The position numbers and the translations under genes are program-made. 8,875 nt of DNA from DASZZZ01 sp036260375 (GTDB taxonomy: Bacteria; Actinomycetota; CADDZG01; WHSQ01): the NCBI GenBank assembly GCA_036260375.1, contig DASZZZ010000121.1:1-8875 (forward strand), written 5' to 3'. The notes under the pieces were generated by a model. That model saw only the letters and a program-made list of their open reading frames with translations, made no database searches and had not been told where the DNA came from. Shown one piece after another: positions 1 through 6,373 of this stretch (position 1 is the first letter of the stretch; every line of letters starts with the position of its first letter).

Positions 1-1136
1 TGAACCTCGTGCCGAGCGGCATCCTCTACCCGCACATCACATCGGTGATCGCCGACGGCGTCGTCGTCGATCCTGCCGTGCTCCTCGAGGAGATGGATCG
101 CCTGAGCGAGGCTGGCCTCGACGTCTCGAAGCTCCGTCTCAGCCTGAACGCGCACCTGATCATGCCGTACCACCTCGAGATCGAGAAGGTGACGCAGCGC
201 TTCCTGGGCAAGAACGCGCTCGGCACGACGAAGCGCGGGATCGGTCCTGCGTACGCGGACCGGGCCGCGCGCGTCGGCATCCGTGTGCAGGACCTGTACG
301 ACGAGAAGATCTTCGCCGAGAAGCTCGACGTGGTGTTGAAGGAGAAGAACCAGGTCCTGACGAAGGTCTACGGCCGCCTCCCGATCGCGGCCGACGCGAT
401 CTTCGCGGACTACCTCGCCTACGCGGAGCGGCTACGACCGTTCATCGCCGACACGGGGAAGCTCCTGCATGACGCGTTGACCCGAGGCGAGCACGTGATG
501 CTCGAGGGCGCGCAGGGAACGATGCTCGATCTCGACCACGGCACGTATCCGTTCGTGACGTCGTCGAACCCGATCGCGGGGGGCGCGTGTGCGGGCGCCG
601 GTGTCGGCCCGCGCGACATCGGGCGCGTGATCGGCATCTCGAAGGCGTACTGCACGCGCGTGGGCTGGGGCCCGTTCCCGTCGGAGGCCGATCCGGCCGA
701 CGCGGAGATCCTGTTCGAGGAGGGCCGCGAGTACGGGACGACGACGGGGCGCAAGCGGCGCTGCGGGTGGTTCGACGCGGTCGCGGCGCGCTACGCGGCG
801 CGGCTCAACACCGTCACCGAGGTCGTCGTCACGAAGCTCGACGTGCTGTCGCACTTCGAGTCGATCAAGGTGTGCGTCGCGTACGAGTACGAGGGCCGGC
901 GCTACGAGGAGTGGCCGCCGAACCAGACCATCTTCAACAAGTGCCGCCCGGTGTACGAGGAGCTGCCGGGCTGGGGCCGCGACGTGTCGTCGGCGCGCGC
1001 GCTCGACGACCTCCCCAAGGAGGCGCGCTCGTACCTCGAGGCGCTCGAGGACCTCATGCGCGCGCCGGTGTCGTGGGCGTCGGTCGGGCCGGGCCGCGAC
1101 GAGGTCGTCAGGACGCGCGCCGAGGCCCCCGCGTGA
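1..1136 (+). CDS. purA: Adenylosuccinate synthetase, 5'-truncated by the window edge
   Basis: PurA joins IMP and aspartate using GTP to give adenylosuccinate, the first committed step to AMP, in the cytosol. The reading frame is open from the first base (first whole codon at base 3), and the protein enters at the NLVPSGILYP segment. About 50 N-terminal residues, including the GTP-binding GDEGKGK loop, lie outside the window. Visible family motifs are LEGAQGTMLDLDHGTYPFVT, the KAYCTRVGWGPFPSE segment, the YGTTTGRKRRCGW substrate loop, and TKLDVL near the guanine-binding end. One mild departure is TSSNP where TSSNT is usual. The visible 377 residues plus the missing part match the usual length of about 430. 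Its TGA stop overlaps the purD GTG in a GTGA, so the two are probably translationally coupled. The identification is secure; only the start is unseen. Confidence 0.98.
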   Translation, partial: NLVPSGILYPHITSVIADGVVVDPAVLLEEMDRLSEAGLDVSKLRLSLNAHLIMPYHLEIEKVTQRFLGKNALGTTKRGIGPAYADRAARVGIRVQDLYDEKIFAEKLDVVLKEKNQVLTKVYGRLPIAADAIFADYLAYAERLRPFIADTGKLLHDALTRGEHVMLEGAQGTMLDLDHGTYPFVTSSNPIAGGACAGAGVGPRDIGRVIGISKAYCTRVGWGPFPSEADPADAEILFEEGREYGTTTGRKRRCGWFDAVAARYAARLNTVTEVVVTKLDVLSHFESIKVCVAYEYEGRRYEEWPPNQTIFNKCRPVYEELPGWGRDVSSARALDDLPKEARSYLEALEDLMRAPVSWASVGPGRDEVVRTRAEAPA

Positions 1137-2428
1137 GGGTCCTCGTCCTCGGCTCCGGCGGGCGCGAGAGCGCGCTGGCGTGGGCCCTGCACCGCTCCGC
1201 GTCGGTGCGCGAGGTCGTCGCCGCCCCCGGGAACCCCGGTATCGCCCGATACGCGGACGTCGTCGCGGTGGATCCTCCCGACCCGGCCGCGGCGGTGGCG
1301 CTGGCGCGCCGGGTGCGTCCCGACCTCGTCGTCATAGGGCCCGAGTCGCCGCTCGTCGCGGGCGTCGCCGACGCCCTGCGCCGTGTGCGCGTCGACGTCT
1401 TCGGCCCCGACGCGGCCGCCGCGCGCATCGAGGGCTCGAAGGCGTACGCCAAGCAGCTGATGCATAGCGCCGGCATCCCGACGGCGCGCGCCCGCGTCTT
1501 CACCGAGCCCGAGGCCGCCGCCGCGTTCATGGACCAGCTCGGGCCCCCGTACGTCGTCAAGGCCGACGGGCTGGCGGCCGGCAAGGGCGTCGTCGTGACG
1601 AGCGAGCGCGACGTCGCGCTGCGCGCGCTGCGCGAGCGAATGGTCGACCGCCGCTTCGGCGACGCGGGCGCGCGGGTCGTGATCGAGGAATACCTCGACG
1701 GCGAGGAGGTGTCGCTGATCGCGTTCAGCGACGGGCGCACCGTGCTCCCGTGCGAGCCCGCGCAGGACTACAAGCGCGCCTTCGACCACGACTGGGGGCC
1801 GAACACCGGGGGCATGGGTTCCTACAGTCCCGTGCCGGCGTGTCCCCCGGACCTCGCCGAGCGCATCGCGAAGGAGGTGCTCGAGCCGATGGTCCACGCG
1901 ACCGCGCGCGCCGGCGCACCGTTCGTCGGCGCGCTCTACGCGGGGCTGTCGCTGACGTCGGACGGCCCGAAGGTCGTCGAGTTCAACGCGCGCTTCGGGG
2001 ACCCCGAGACGCAGGCGCTGCTGCCGCGGCTCGAGTCGGACTTCGGCGACGTGTGCCGCGCCGCGGCGCGCGGCGACCTCGGTGGCGCGCGGCTGCAGTG
2101 GTCGCGCGACGTGTGCGTGTCGATCGTGCTCGCGTCCGGCGGATACCCGGGCCGCTACGCGACGGGCGTCCCGATCATGGGCGTCGACCGCGCCGAGTTC
2201 CTCCACGGCGTCACGGTGTTCCACGCGGGGACGAAGGCGGCGCGCGACGGGCTCGTTACGGCCGGGGGACGCGTGGTCGCGGTCAGCGCGGTCGCACCGA
2301 CGTTCGCGCAGGCGCGCGCGCTCGGGTACCGCGCCGCCAACCGCATCCATTTTCGCAACATGTACATGCGCTCGGACATCGGTCTGCGCGCCGAGCGTTG
2401 GGAAGCCTTCGAGCGGGAGGTCAGATGA
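1133..2428 (+). CDS. purD: Phosphoribosylamine-glycine ligase (GAR synthetase)
   Basis: PurD condenses 5-phosphoribosylamine with glycine using ATP to form GAR, the second step of de novo purine synthesis. The 431-residue product has the normal length. The N-terminal domain begins RVLVLGSGGRESALAWAL, followed by the APGNPG loop and the IGPESPLVAG motif. The ATP-grasp core shows VVKADGLAAGKGVVV, EEYLDGEEVS and the long NTGGMGSYSPVP signature, and the metal-binding end reads VEFNARFGDPETQ. The GTG at 1133 is chosen because it places the GSGGRE motif at the expected N-terminus; the same frame stays open upstream only as an antiphase shadow of purA. The gene overlaps purA by 4 bases and purE by 4 bases. 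The usual GGREHA motif reads GGRESA here, a His-to-Ser change, although the rest of the motif set is intact. Confidence 0.98.
   Translation: MRVLVLGSGGRESALAWALHRSASVREVVAAPGNPGIARYADVVAVDPPDPAAAVALARRVRPDLVVIGPESPLVAGVADALRRVRVDVFGPDAAAARIEGSKAYAKQLMHSAGIPTARARVFTEPEAAAAFMDQLGPPYVVKADGLAAGKGVVVTSERDVALRALRERMVDRRFGDAGARVVIEEYLDGEEVSLIAFSDGRTVLPCEPAQDYKRAFDHDWGPNTGGMGSYSPVPACPPDLAERIAKEVLEPMVHATARAGAPFVGALYAGLSLTSDGPKVVEFNARFGDPETQALLPRLESDFGDVCRAAARGDLGGARLQWSRDVCVSIVLASGGYPGRYATGVPIMGVDRAEFLHGVTVFHAGTKAARDGLVTAGGRVVAVSAVAPTFAQARALGYRAANRIHFRNMYMRSDIGLRAERWEAFEREVR
2415..2420 (+). promoter_or_regulatory. Ribosome binding site of purE
   Basis: GGGAGG lies inside the end of purD and is followed by a 4-base spacer to the ATG at 2425. 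It supports this ATG over other candidates and, together with the ATGA overlap, suggests coupled translation of purD and purE. Confidence 0.75.
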
Positions 2429-2889
2429 CGACGTCGGTCGGGATCGTGATGGGCAGCAGCTCGGACATGCCGGTGATGCAGAAGGCGGGCGACGTGCTCG
2501 ACCGGTTCGGCATCGGCTACGAGATCGAGGTCATGTCGGCTCATCGCAGCCCCGAGCGCGTCACCGAGTACGCGCGCACCGCGGAGGAGCGGGGGCTGCG
2601 CGTCGTGATCGCGGGGGCCGGGCTCGCGGCGCACCTGCCGGGCGTCGTCGCCGCGCACACGACACTGCCTGTCGTCGGCGTCCCGCTGTACCAGGACGCG
2701 CTCGGCGGCGCAGACGCGCTGTACTCGTGCGTGCAGATGCCGCCGGGCGTCCCGGTCGCGACCGTAGCGATCGGCGGCGCGAAGAACGCCGCGATCCTCG
2801 CGGCTCAGATCGTCGCCACCGCCGACGACGCGCTGCGCGAGCGGCTGCGCGCGTTCAAGGCCGAGCTCGCCGGCGGCGCCAAGGTGTAG
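2425..2889 (+). CDS. purE: N5-carboxyaminoimidazole ribonucleotide mutase
   Basis: PurE moves the carboxyl group of N5-CAIR to give CAIR in de novo purine synthesis. The 154-residue product has the usual length for the free-standing enzyme. The N-terminal phosphate-binding motif GSSSD is at residues 10-14, the active-site SAHRSP is at 38-43 with His40, and the AGAGLAAHLPG loop is at 63-73. The C-terminal part carries GVPL, QMPPGVPVATVAI and the KNAAILAAQI helix. The sequence resembles the bacterial class I mutase, which normally works with PurK, but no purK is in the window. Leu67 replaces the second Gly of the common AGAGGAAHLPG form. The start is supported by GGGAGG and by the ATGA overlap with purD. 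It is the last gene of the first purine block; a promoter for the next gene begins within the following 50 bases. Confidence 0.97.
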   Translation: MTTSVGIVMGSSSDMPVMQKAGDVLDRFGIGYEIEVMSAHRSPERVTEYARTAEERGLRVVIAGAGLAAHLPGVVAAHTTLPVVGVPLYQDALGGADALYSCVQMPPGVPVATVAIGGAKNAAILAAQIVATADDALRERLRAFKAELAGGAKV

Positions 2890-2897
2890 CGACGCCC

Positions 2898-2926
2898 TTT
2901 CCACCACGCCGCCGGGCGCGTACACT
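2898..2926 (+). promoter_or_regulatory. Predicted sigma70-type promoter upstream of the phospholipase D-like gene
   Basis: TTTCCA (2898-2903) and TACACT (2921-2926) are separated by 17 bases, a near-ideal spacing, and match the -35 and -10 consensus in 4 and 5 positions. Transcription would start near 2933 and give a leader of about 30 bases carrying the GGGAG before the GTG at 2963. This suggests the PLD-GNAT pair is expressed separately from purADE. A 7-base inverted repeat (CGCCGCC at 2907, GGCGGCG at 2930) flanks the -10 box, but no T-tract follows it. Confidence 0.6.
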
Positions 2927-2952
2927 CACGGCGGCGGATGAACGGCGATCCA

Positions 2953-2957
2953 GGGAG
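2953..2957 (+). promoter_or_regulatory. Ribosome binding site of the phospholipase D-like gene
   Basis: GGGAG sits 5 bases before the GTG at 2963. It favours this start over the in-frame GTG at 2996, which has only a weak GGCGG upstream. Confidence 0.65.
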
Positions 2958-2962
2958 ACGGG

Positions 2963-4615
2963 GTGCGTAGACGCGCCGCAGCAGGCGGTCTTTCGGTGCA
3001 CGCGATCGCGGGCTCGAGCGTCGTCCTCCTCGGGATCGACATCGCCGAGCGACAGGTCAGCGGTCTGCTCGGGTTCGCGATCGAGCGCACCGACCATCTC
3101 GAGGGCGAGCGCTACTGGCTTCCGAACTTCCTGCTGTTCGAGGTCAACGACAAGGGCTCTCGCTCCGACCACAGCAGCGTGCGCAACCCGTTCCAGGAGT
3201 TCCTCTGGGGCGACTACACGGCGAAGCCCGAGCACACGTACACGTATCGCGTCGTCGCGATGTACGGCCGCGCCGGCGCGCTCGACGCGGGCCCCGAGGT
3301 CAGCGTCCGCATCGCGACCGCGAGCGAGCGCTCGCCGCTCGGGGCGGTCTACTTCAACCGCGGCTTCTCGGTCGCGCAGCGCTACGTCGAGCGGTTCGGC
3401 GACCGGCCCCCGGACCGCGTCCCGTATGGCGAGGCCTACAAGTGGCTGTCGCGCGGGCTCGCCGAGGGCCTGCTGGCGTTCATCGGCCGCGCCAACAGCC
3501 CTTCGTGGGGACTGCGCGCGGCGCTGTACGAGTTCTCGTACCAGCCCGTGCTCGACGCGTTCCGCATCGCGGCCGACAGCGGAGCCGACGTCCGCATCGT
3601 GTACGACAACTCCAAGGCGGCGCCGGGCGAGCGCAACGTCGCCGCCGTCCAGGCCGCGGGCATCGCGGACCTGACCATCCCGCGCACGAACACGTCGCGC
3701 ATCCCGCACAACAAGTTCATCGTGTTGCTGCGCAACGGCGTCCCGGTCGAGGTGTGGACGGGGTCGACGAACATCACCGAGGGCGGCATCTTCGGCCACT
3801 CGAACGTCGGCCACGTCGTGCGCGACGCGCGCGTCGCCAAGAGCTTCTACGACTACTGGCGTCAGCTCAGCGTCGATCCCGCGGTCGCGCAGCTGCGCAA
3901 ATGGGTCGACCGCAACACGCCGACGCCGGTGCGCAAGCCGCAGGCCAACTCGGTGCGGACGCTGTTCAGCCCGCGCTCCGACATCCGGATGCTCGAGTGG
4001 TACGCCAAGTTGATGGACGAGGCGAGGGACAGCGTCTTCCTGACCGCCGCGTTCGGCGTCAACGAGGTGTTGCGCCGAGTCTTCGAGAAGGACGTCGACT
4101 ACCTGCGCTACCTGCTGCTGGAGCGCGAGGACGAGACGATCGAGACGATCAACCGAGATCCCGACAACCGGGTCGTCTCGGGTGGCTTCATCGGCGACCG
4201 CGACGGATGGCACCAGTGGCTGGCCGAGAGCCCCACGGGCCTCAACGAGCACGTGAAGTTCATCCACACCAAGTACATGCTGATCGACCCACTCGGCAAC
4301 GACCCGATCGTCATCACCGGATCCGCGAACTTCAGCAACGCGTCGGTGCGCGACAACGACGAGAACATGCTCGTGTTCCGCGGGAACACGCATCTCGCCG
4401 ATCTCTACCTCGGCGAGTTCATGCGGCTGTTCACGCACTTCCGCTTCCGCGGCAAGACCAAGACGCCGCCGAACGAGCCGGCGCCGAGTCCCGTCGTGCG
4501 CGGGGGGCCCAAGTACACGAAGCTGTACCTGCGGGATTCCGACGAGTGGGCGCAACGGTTCTTCGTGCCGGGCTCGCCCGAGCTCAAGGAGCGCAAGCTG
4601 TTCGCGTGCCGCTAG
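2963..4615 (+). CDS. Phospholipase D-like (HKD superfamily) protein
   Basis: This 550-residue protein carries two HKD half-sites, the hallmark of phospholipase D and related phosphodiesterases that act through a covalent phospho-histidine. The first site is HNK at residues 249-251 followed by WTGSTN at 265-270; Leu256 stands where HxKxxxxD expects Asp. The second is complete: HTKYMLID at 435-442, then GSANFSN at 453-459. The N-terminal 120 residues look like beta-sandwich modules, with a fibronectin-like stretch around 82-112 (WGDYTAKPEHTYTYRVV). There is no clear signal peptide or membrane segment, so it is probably cytosolic. The GTG start has a good ribosome binding site. Homologous proteins known to me appear to begin near residue 10, so the GTG at 2996 is a possible alternative. 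The substrate (lipid, nucleic acid or other phosphodiester) cannot be told. The GNAT gene follows after one base. Confidence 0.85.
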   Translation: MRRRAAAGGLSVHAIAGSSVVLLGIDIAERQVSGLLGFAIERTDHLEGERYWLPNFLLFEVNDKGSRSDHSSVRNPFQEFLWGDYTAKPEHTYTYRVVAMYGRAGALDAGPEVSVRIATASERSPLGAVYFNRGFSVAQRYVERFGDRPPDRVPYGEAYKWLSRGLAEGLLAFIGRANSPSWGLRAALYEFSYQPVLDAFRIAADSGADVRIVYDNSKAAPGERNVAAVQAAGIADLTIPRTNTSRIPHNKFIVLLRNGVPVEVWTGSTNITEGGIFGHSNVGHVVRDARVAKSFYDYWRQLSVDPAVAQLRKWVDRNTPTPVRKPQANSVRTLFSPRSDIRMLEWYAKLMDEARDSVFLTAAFGVNEVLRRVFEKDVDYLRYLLLEREDETIETINRDPDNRVVSGGFIGDRDGWHQWLAESPTGLNEHVKFIHTKYMLIDPLGNDPIVITGSANFSNASVRDNDENMLVFRGNTHLADLYLGEFMRLFTHFRFRGKTKTPPNEPAPSPVVRGGPKYTKLYLRDSDEWAQRFFVPGSPELKERKLFACR

Positions 4616-4616
4616 C

Positions 4617-5378
4617 GTGACGGTGCGCACGTTCACGTTCGCGCAGCGTCCGGAGCTGTGGGACGGGCTCGAGGACCTGTCGCGCGACGTGTGGCCCGAG
4701 TACAACCGCCACGGCGACGTCCTCAACCGCTACTGGTCGAGGCTCTACGACGAGCTTCCGGGCTTCCAGGCCGTGCTCGTGGACGACGACGACAGGGTGC
4801 TCGCGGAGGTGCACTCGGCGCCGTGCCGGTGGGACGGCACGCGCGCCGGGCTCCCGGCGGGCATCGACGGCGCGATCGCGGCCGTCTTCGAGCGTGGCGA
4901 CGGGGAGCCCGACACGCTCTGCGCGCTCGCCGTCGAGGTCGTCCCGGCGACGCAGGGGCGCGGCGTGAGCTCGCACGCGCTGCGCGCGTTCCGGTCGCTC
5001 GCCACGGGGGCCGGCCTCGGCGCGGTGATCGTGCCGGTCCGTCCGTCGCTCAAGGAGCGCTACCCGCTCGTCCCGATCGAGCGCTACGCGTCGTGGCGGC
5101 GCGACGACGGCCTTCCGTTCGATCCGTGGCTGCGAACGCACGAGCGCGCCGGCGGCCGCATCGTGCGTCCCGAGCCGCACAGCCTGCGCATCACCGGCAC
5201 GATCGCGCAGTGGGAGTCGTGGACGGCGATGGCGTTCCCCGACGACGGCGACTACGTCTTCCCGCACGGGCTCGCCCCCGTGTCGATCGATCGCGGCGCG
5301 GACCGCGGCTCGTACTGGGAGCCGAACGTGTGGGTCGTCCACGACGGCGCATCGGCCGACGCCGGTGGGGCACACTAG
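4617..5378 (+). CDS. GNAT-like N-acetyltransferase
   Basis: The 253-residue product resembles an uncharacterised GNAT-type acyltransferase family. An acetyl-CoA-binding motif is visible around residues 102-125, with VEVVPATQGRGVSSHALRAF and QGRG at 113-116. The second half carries the family-like stretch PVRPSLKERYPLVPIERYA, then DGLPFDPWLRTH, a WESWTAMAFP segment and EPNVWVVH near the C-terminus. The acceptor is unknown. The GTG at 4617 is one base after the PLD stop and has no Shine-Dalgarno at the right distance (AAGGA is about 25 bases away), so it is probably translated by coupling. The GTG at 4623 is an equally possible start two codons later. The tight arrangement suggests that the two products share a role or at least a transcript. 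There is no signal peptide and no membrane segment. Confidence 0.8.
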   Translation: MTVRTFTFAQRPELWDGLEDLSRDVWPEYNRHGDVLNRYWSRLYDELPGFQAVLVDDDDRVLAEVHSAPCRWDGTRAGLPAGIDGAIAAVFERGDGEPDTLCALAVEVVPATQGRGVSSHALRAFRSLATGAGLGAVIVPVRPSLKERYPLVPIERYASWRRDDGLPFDPWLRTHERAGGRIVRPEPHSLRITGTIAQWESWTAMAFPDDGDYVFPHGLAPVSIDRGADRGSYWEPNVWVVHDGASADAGGAH

Positions 5379-5396
5379 GGTCTCGCAAGCCGTCTC

Positions 5397-5405
5397 GAGG
5401 GGAAG
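5397..5405 (+). promoter_or_regulatory. Ribosome binding site of the DUF3152 gene
   Basis: The purine-rich GAGGGGAAG lies just upstream of the GTG at 5409, with the AGGGG core 6 bases away. It fixes the start used here. The 30-base gap before the gene also contains TAGGGT (5376-5381), which could be a -10 box, but no matching -35 is seen. Confidence 0.6.
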
Positions 5406-5408
5406 CCG

Positions 5409-6044
5409 GTGACGTCGTCCAGGTGTGTCGTCGCGCTCGCGCTCGCGGCATCGCTCGCCGCGGCGCCGGCCGGAGCGGCGCCGTTGCTGCCGGTCGCCGA
5501 GCCCGTCGCGGCGCCCGATCCGCCGCGCGCCGGCGTCCTCGTGGGGCTGCCCGGGTGGGGCCGGCGCAGCGGGCCCGGCACCCTGCACACCTACCGGGTG
5601 TTCGTCGAGGCCGCCGTCCCGGTGTCGCCTGGCGAGTTCGCGTCGTTCGTCGCGGACGTCCTCGGCGACCGCCGCGGATGGGGCTCGCTCGGACACGCGT
5701 TCCGTCGTGTCCCGGCCGACCACGAATCCGACTTCCGCATCGTGCTCGCGCGCGCGCCGACGAGCGAGCGCCTGTGCGAGCCGGTCGAGACGTACGGGCG
5801 CTACTCGTGCTTCGACGGCTACGACGCAGTCGTTAACCACATGCGCTGGCGCGACGGCGCGCCGGCGTACGAGGACATCGAGCGCTACCGCACCTACGTG
5901 GTCAACCACGAGATCGGCCACGCGCTGCACTTCGGCCACACGACGTGCGTGACGCCCGGCGGCCGTGCGCCGGTCATGGTGCAGCAGACCAAGGGCGTCG
6001 GCGCGTGCCGACCGAACCCGTGGCCGGCGCCGACGGGCGGCTAG
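5409..6044 (+). CDS. Secreted DUF3152-type zinc-metalloprotease-like protein
   Basis: This 211-residue protein starts with a Sec-type signal peptide: MTSSR, then an Ala/Leu/Val-rich core to about residue 24 ending in Ala-Gly-Ala-Ala. The mature part matches the DUF3152 family, typical of Actinobacteria. It shows NHEIGHALHFGH with putative zinc ligands His167, His171 and His177 and catalytic Glu168, followed by APVMVQQTKG with Met190 in the place of a Met-turn, and the PNPWP tail. Four cysteines in the mature domain (123, 134, 180, 200) fit two disulfides outside the membrane. The family usually has Gly at the eighth position of the HExxHxxGxxH-like motif; here it is His174. Protease activity of the family is inferred from the motif, and the substrate is unknown. 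The gene has its own ribosome binding site 30 bases after the GNAT gene. Confidence 0.85.
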   Translation: MTSSRCVVALALAASLAAAPAGAAPLLPVAEPVAAPDPPRAGVLVGLPGWGRRSGPGTLHTYRVFVEAAVPVSPGEFASFVADVLGDRRGWGSLGHAFRRVPADHESDFRIVLARAPTSERLCEPVETYGRYSCFDGYDAVVNHMRWRDGAPAYEDIERYRTYVVNHEIGHALHFGHTTCVTPGGRAPVMVQQTKGVGACRPNPWPAPTGG

Positions 6045-6112
6045 GCGTTTGCAGCCGGCGCCGGCCGGGTAGCCGAACACACGTTCTCAGATCTCGTCGC
6101 GAGGAGGTCATC
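6045..6112 (+). other. Intergenic gap with a 12-base GC palindrome
   Basis: The gap between the DUF3152 and DUF3072 genes holds the perfect palindrome GCCGGCGCCGGC at about 6054-6065. TTTGCA (6048-6053) and TAGCCG (6070-6075) sit 16 bases apart and weakly resemble a promoter, but the -10 lacks its final T. There is no T-tract, so a terminator is not supported. Confidence 0.3.
6101..6107 (+). promoter_or_regulatory. Ribosome binding site of the DUF3072 gene
   Basis: GAGGAGG is a near-perfect anti-16S match with a 5-base spacer to the GTG at 6113. It decides the start of the short gene, since the frame is open well upstream as a shadow of the DUF3152 gene. Confidence 0.8.
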
Positions 6113-6322
6113 GTGAGCGCGCAGGGCGACGACACGCCGAGCAACACGCAGAAGGACCCCGAGGACTGGGTCACGGGCGACGAGCCCATGACCGGCGCGC
6201 AGGCGTCCTATCTCGAGACGCTGGCGCGCGAGGCGAACGAGGAGATTCCCGAGGGCCTGACGAAGGCGCAGGCGTCGGAGCGCATCGAGGATCTCCAACG
6301 GAAGACGGGCCGCGGCGCGTAG
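6113..6322 (+). CDS. DUF3072 family small protein
   Basis: The 69-residue, acidic, hydrophilic protein has no signal peptide, membrane segment or cysteine. It shows the DUF3072 pattern: DPEDWVTGDEPMTGAQASYL at about residues 15-34, then a helical stretch TLAREANEEIP and the C-terminal LTKAQASERIEDLQRKTGRG. Proteins of this family are small, found mainly in Actinobacteria and some other soil bacteria, and have no established function. The latter half resembles a short helix-extension-helix segment, which could bind another macromolecule, but that is inference. A strong GAGGAGG ribosome binding site and a 68-base upstream gap suggest independent, efficient translation. The nearest neighbours, DUF3152 upstream and purB downstream, do not indicate a shared role. 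Confidence 0.85.
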   Translation: MSAQGDDTPSNTQKDPEDWVTGDEPMTGAQASYLETLAREANEEIPEGLTKAQASERIEDLQRKTGRGA

Positions 6323-6360
6323 GGGGGCCGGCGGCGCGGAGACGCTGCCTGGGACCGTCG

Positions 6361-6373
6361 TAGCATCCGCGGC
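6361..6373 (+). promoter_or_regulatory. Predicted leaderless promoter box of purB
   Basis: TAGCAT (6361-6366) matches the actinobacterial TAnnnT -10 pattern and is followed by exactly 7 bases before the purB GTG at 6374. No Shine-Dalgarno precedes this GTG, so transcription probably starts on the start codon itself. No clear -35 is seen. Confidence 0.5.

Noticed and set aside
2907..2936. Rho-independent terminator after purE
   Set aside because: There is a 7-base GC inverted repeat with a 16-base loop, but no T-tract follows, and the loop contains the predicted -10 box of the next gene.
2855..4726. Long antisense open frame (over 600 codons) opposite the PLD-like gene
   Set aside because: High-GC coding sequence leaves antisense frames open. 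The product is a low-complexity Arg/Val/Asp/Ala-rich mixture with no recognisable motif, while the + strand frame carries clear HKD motifs.
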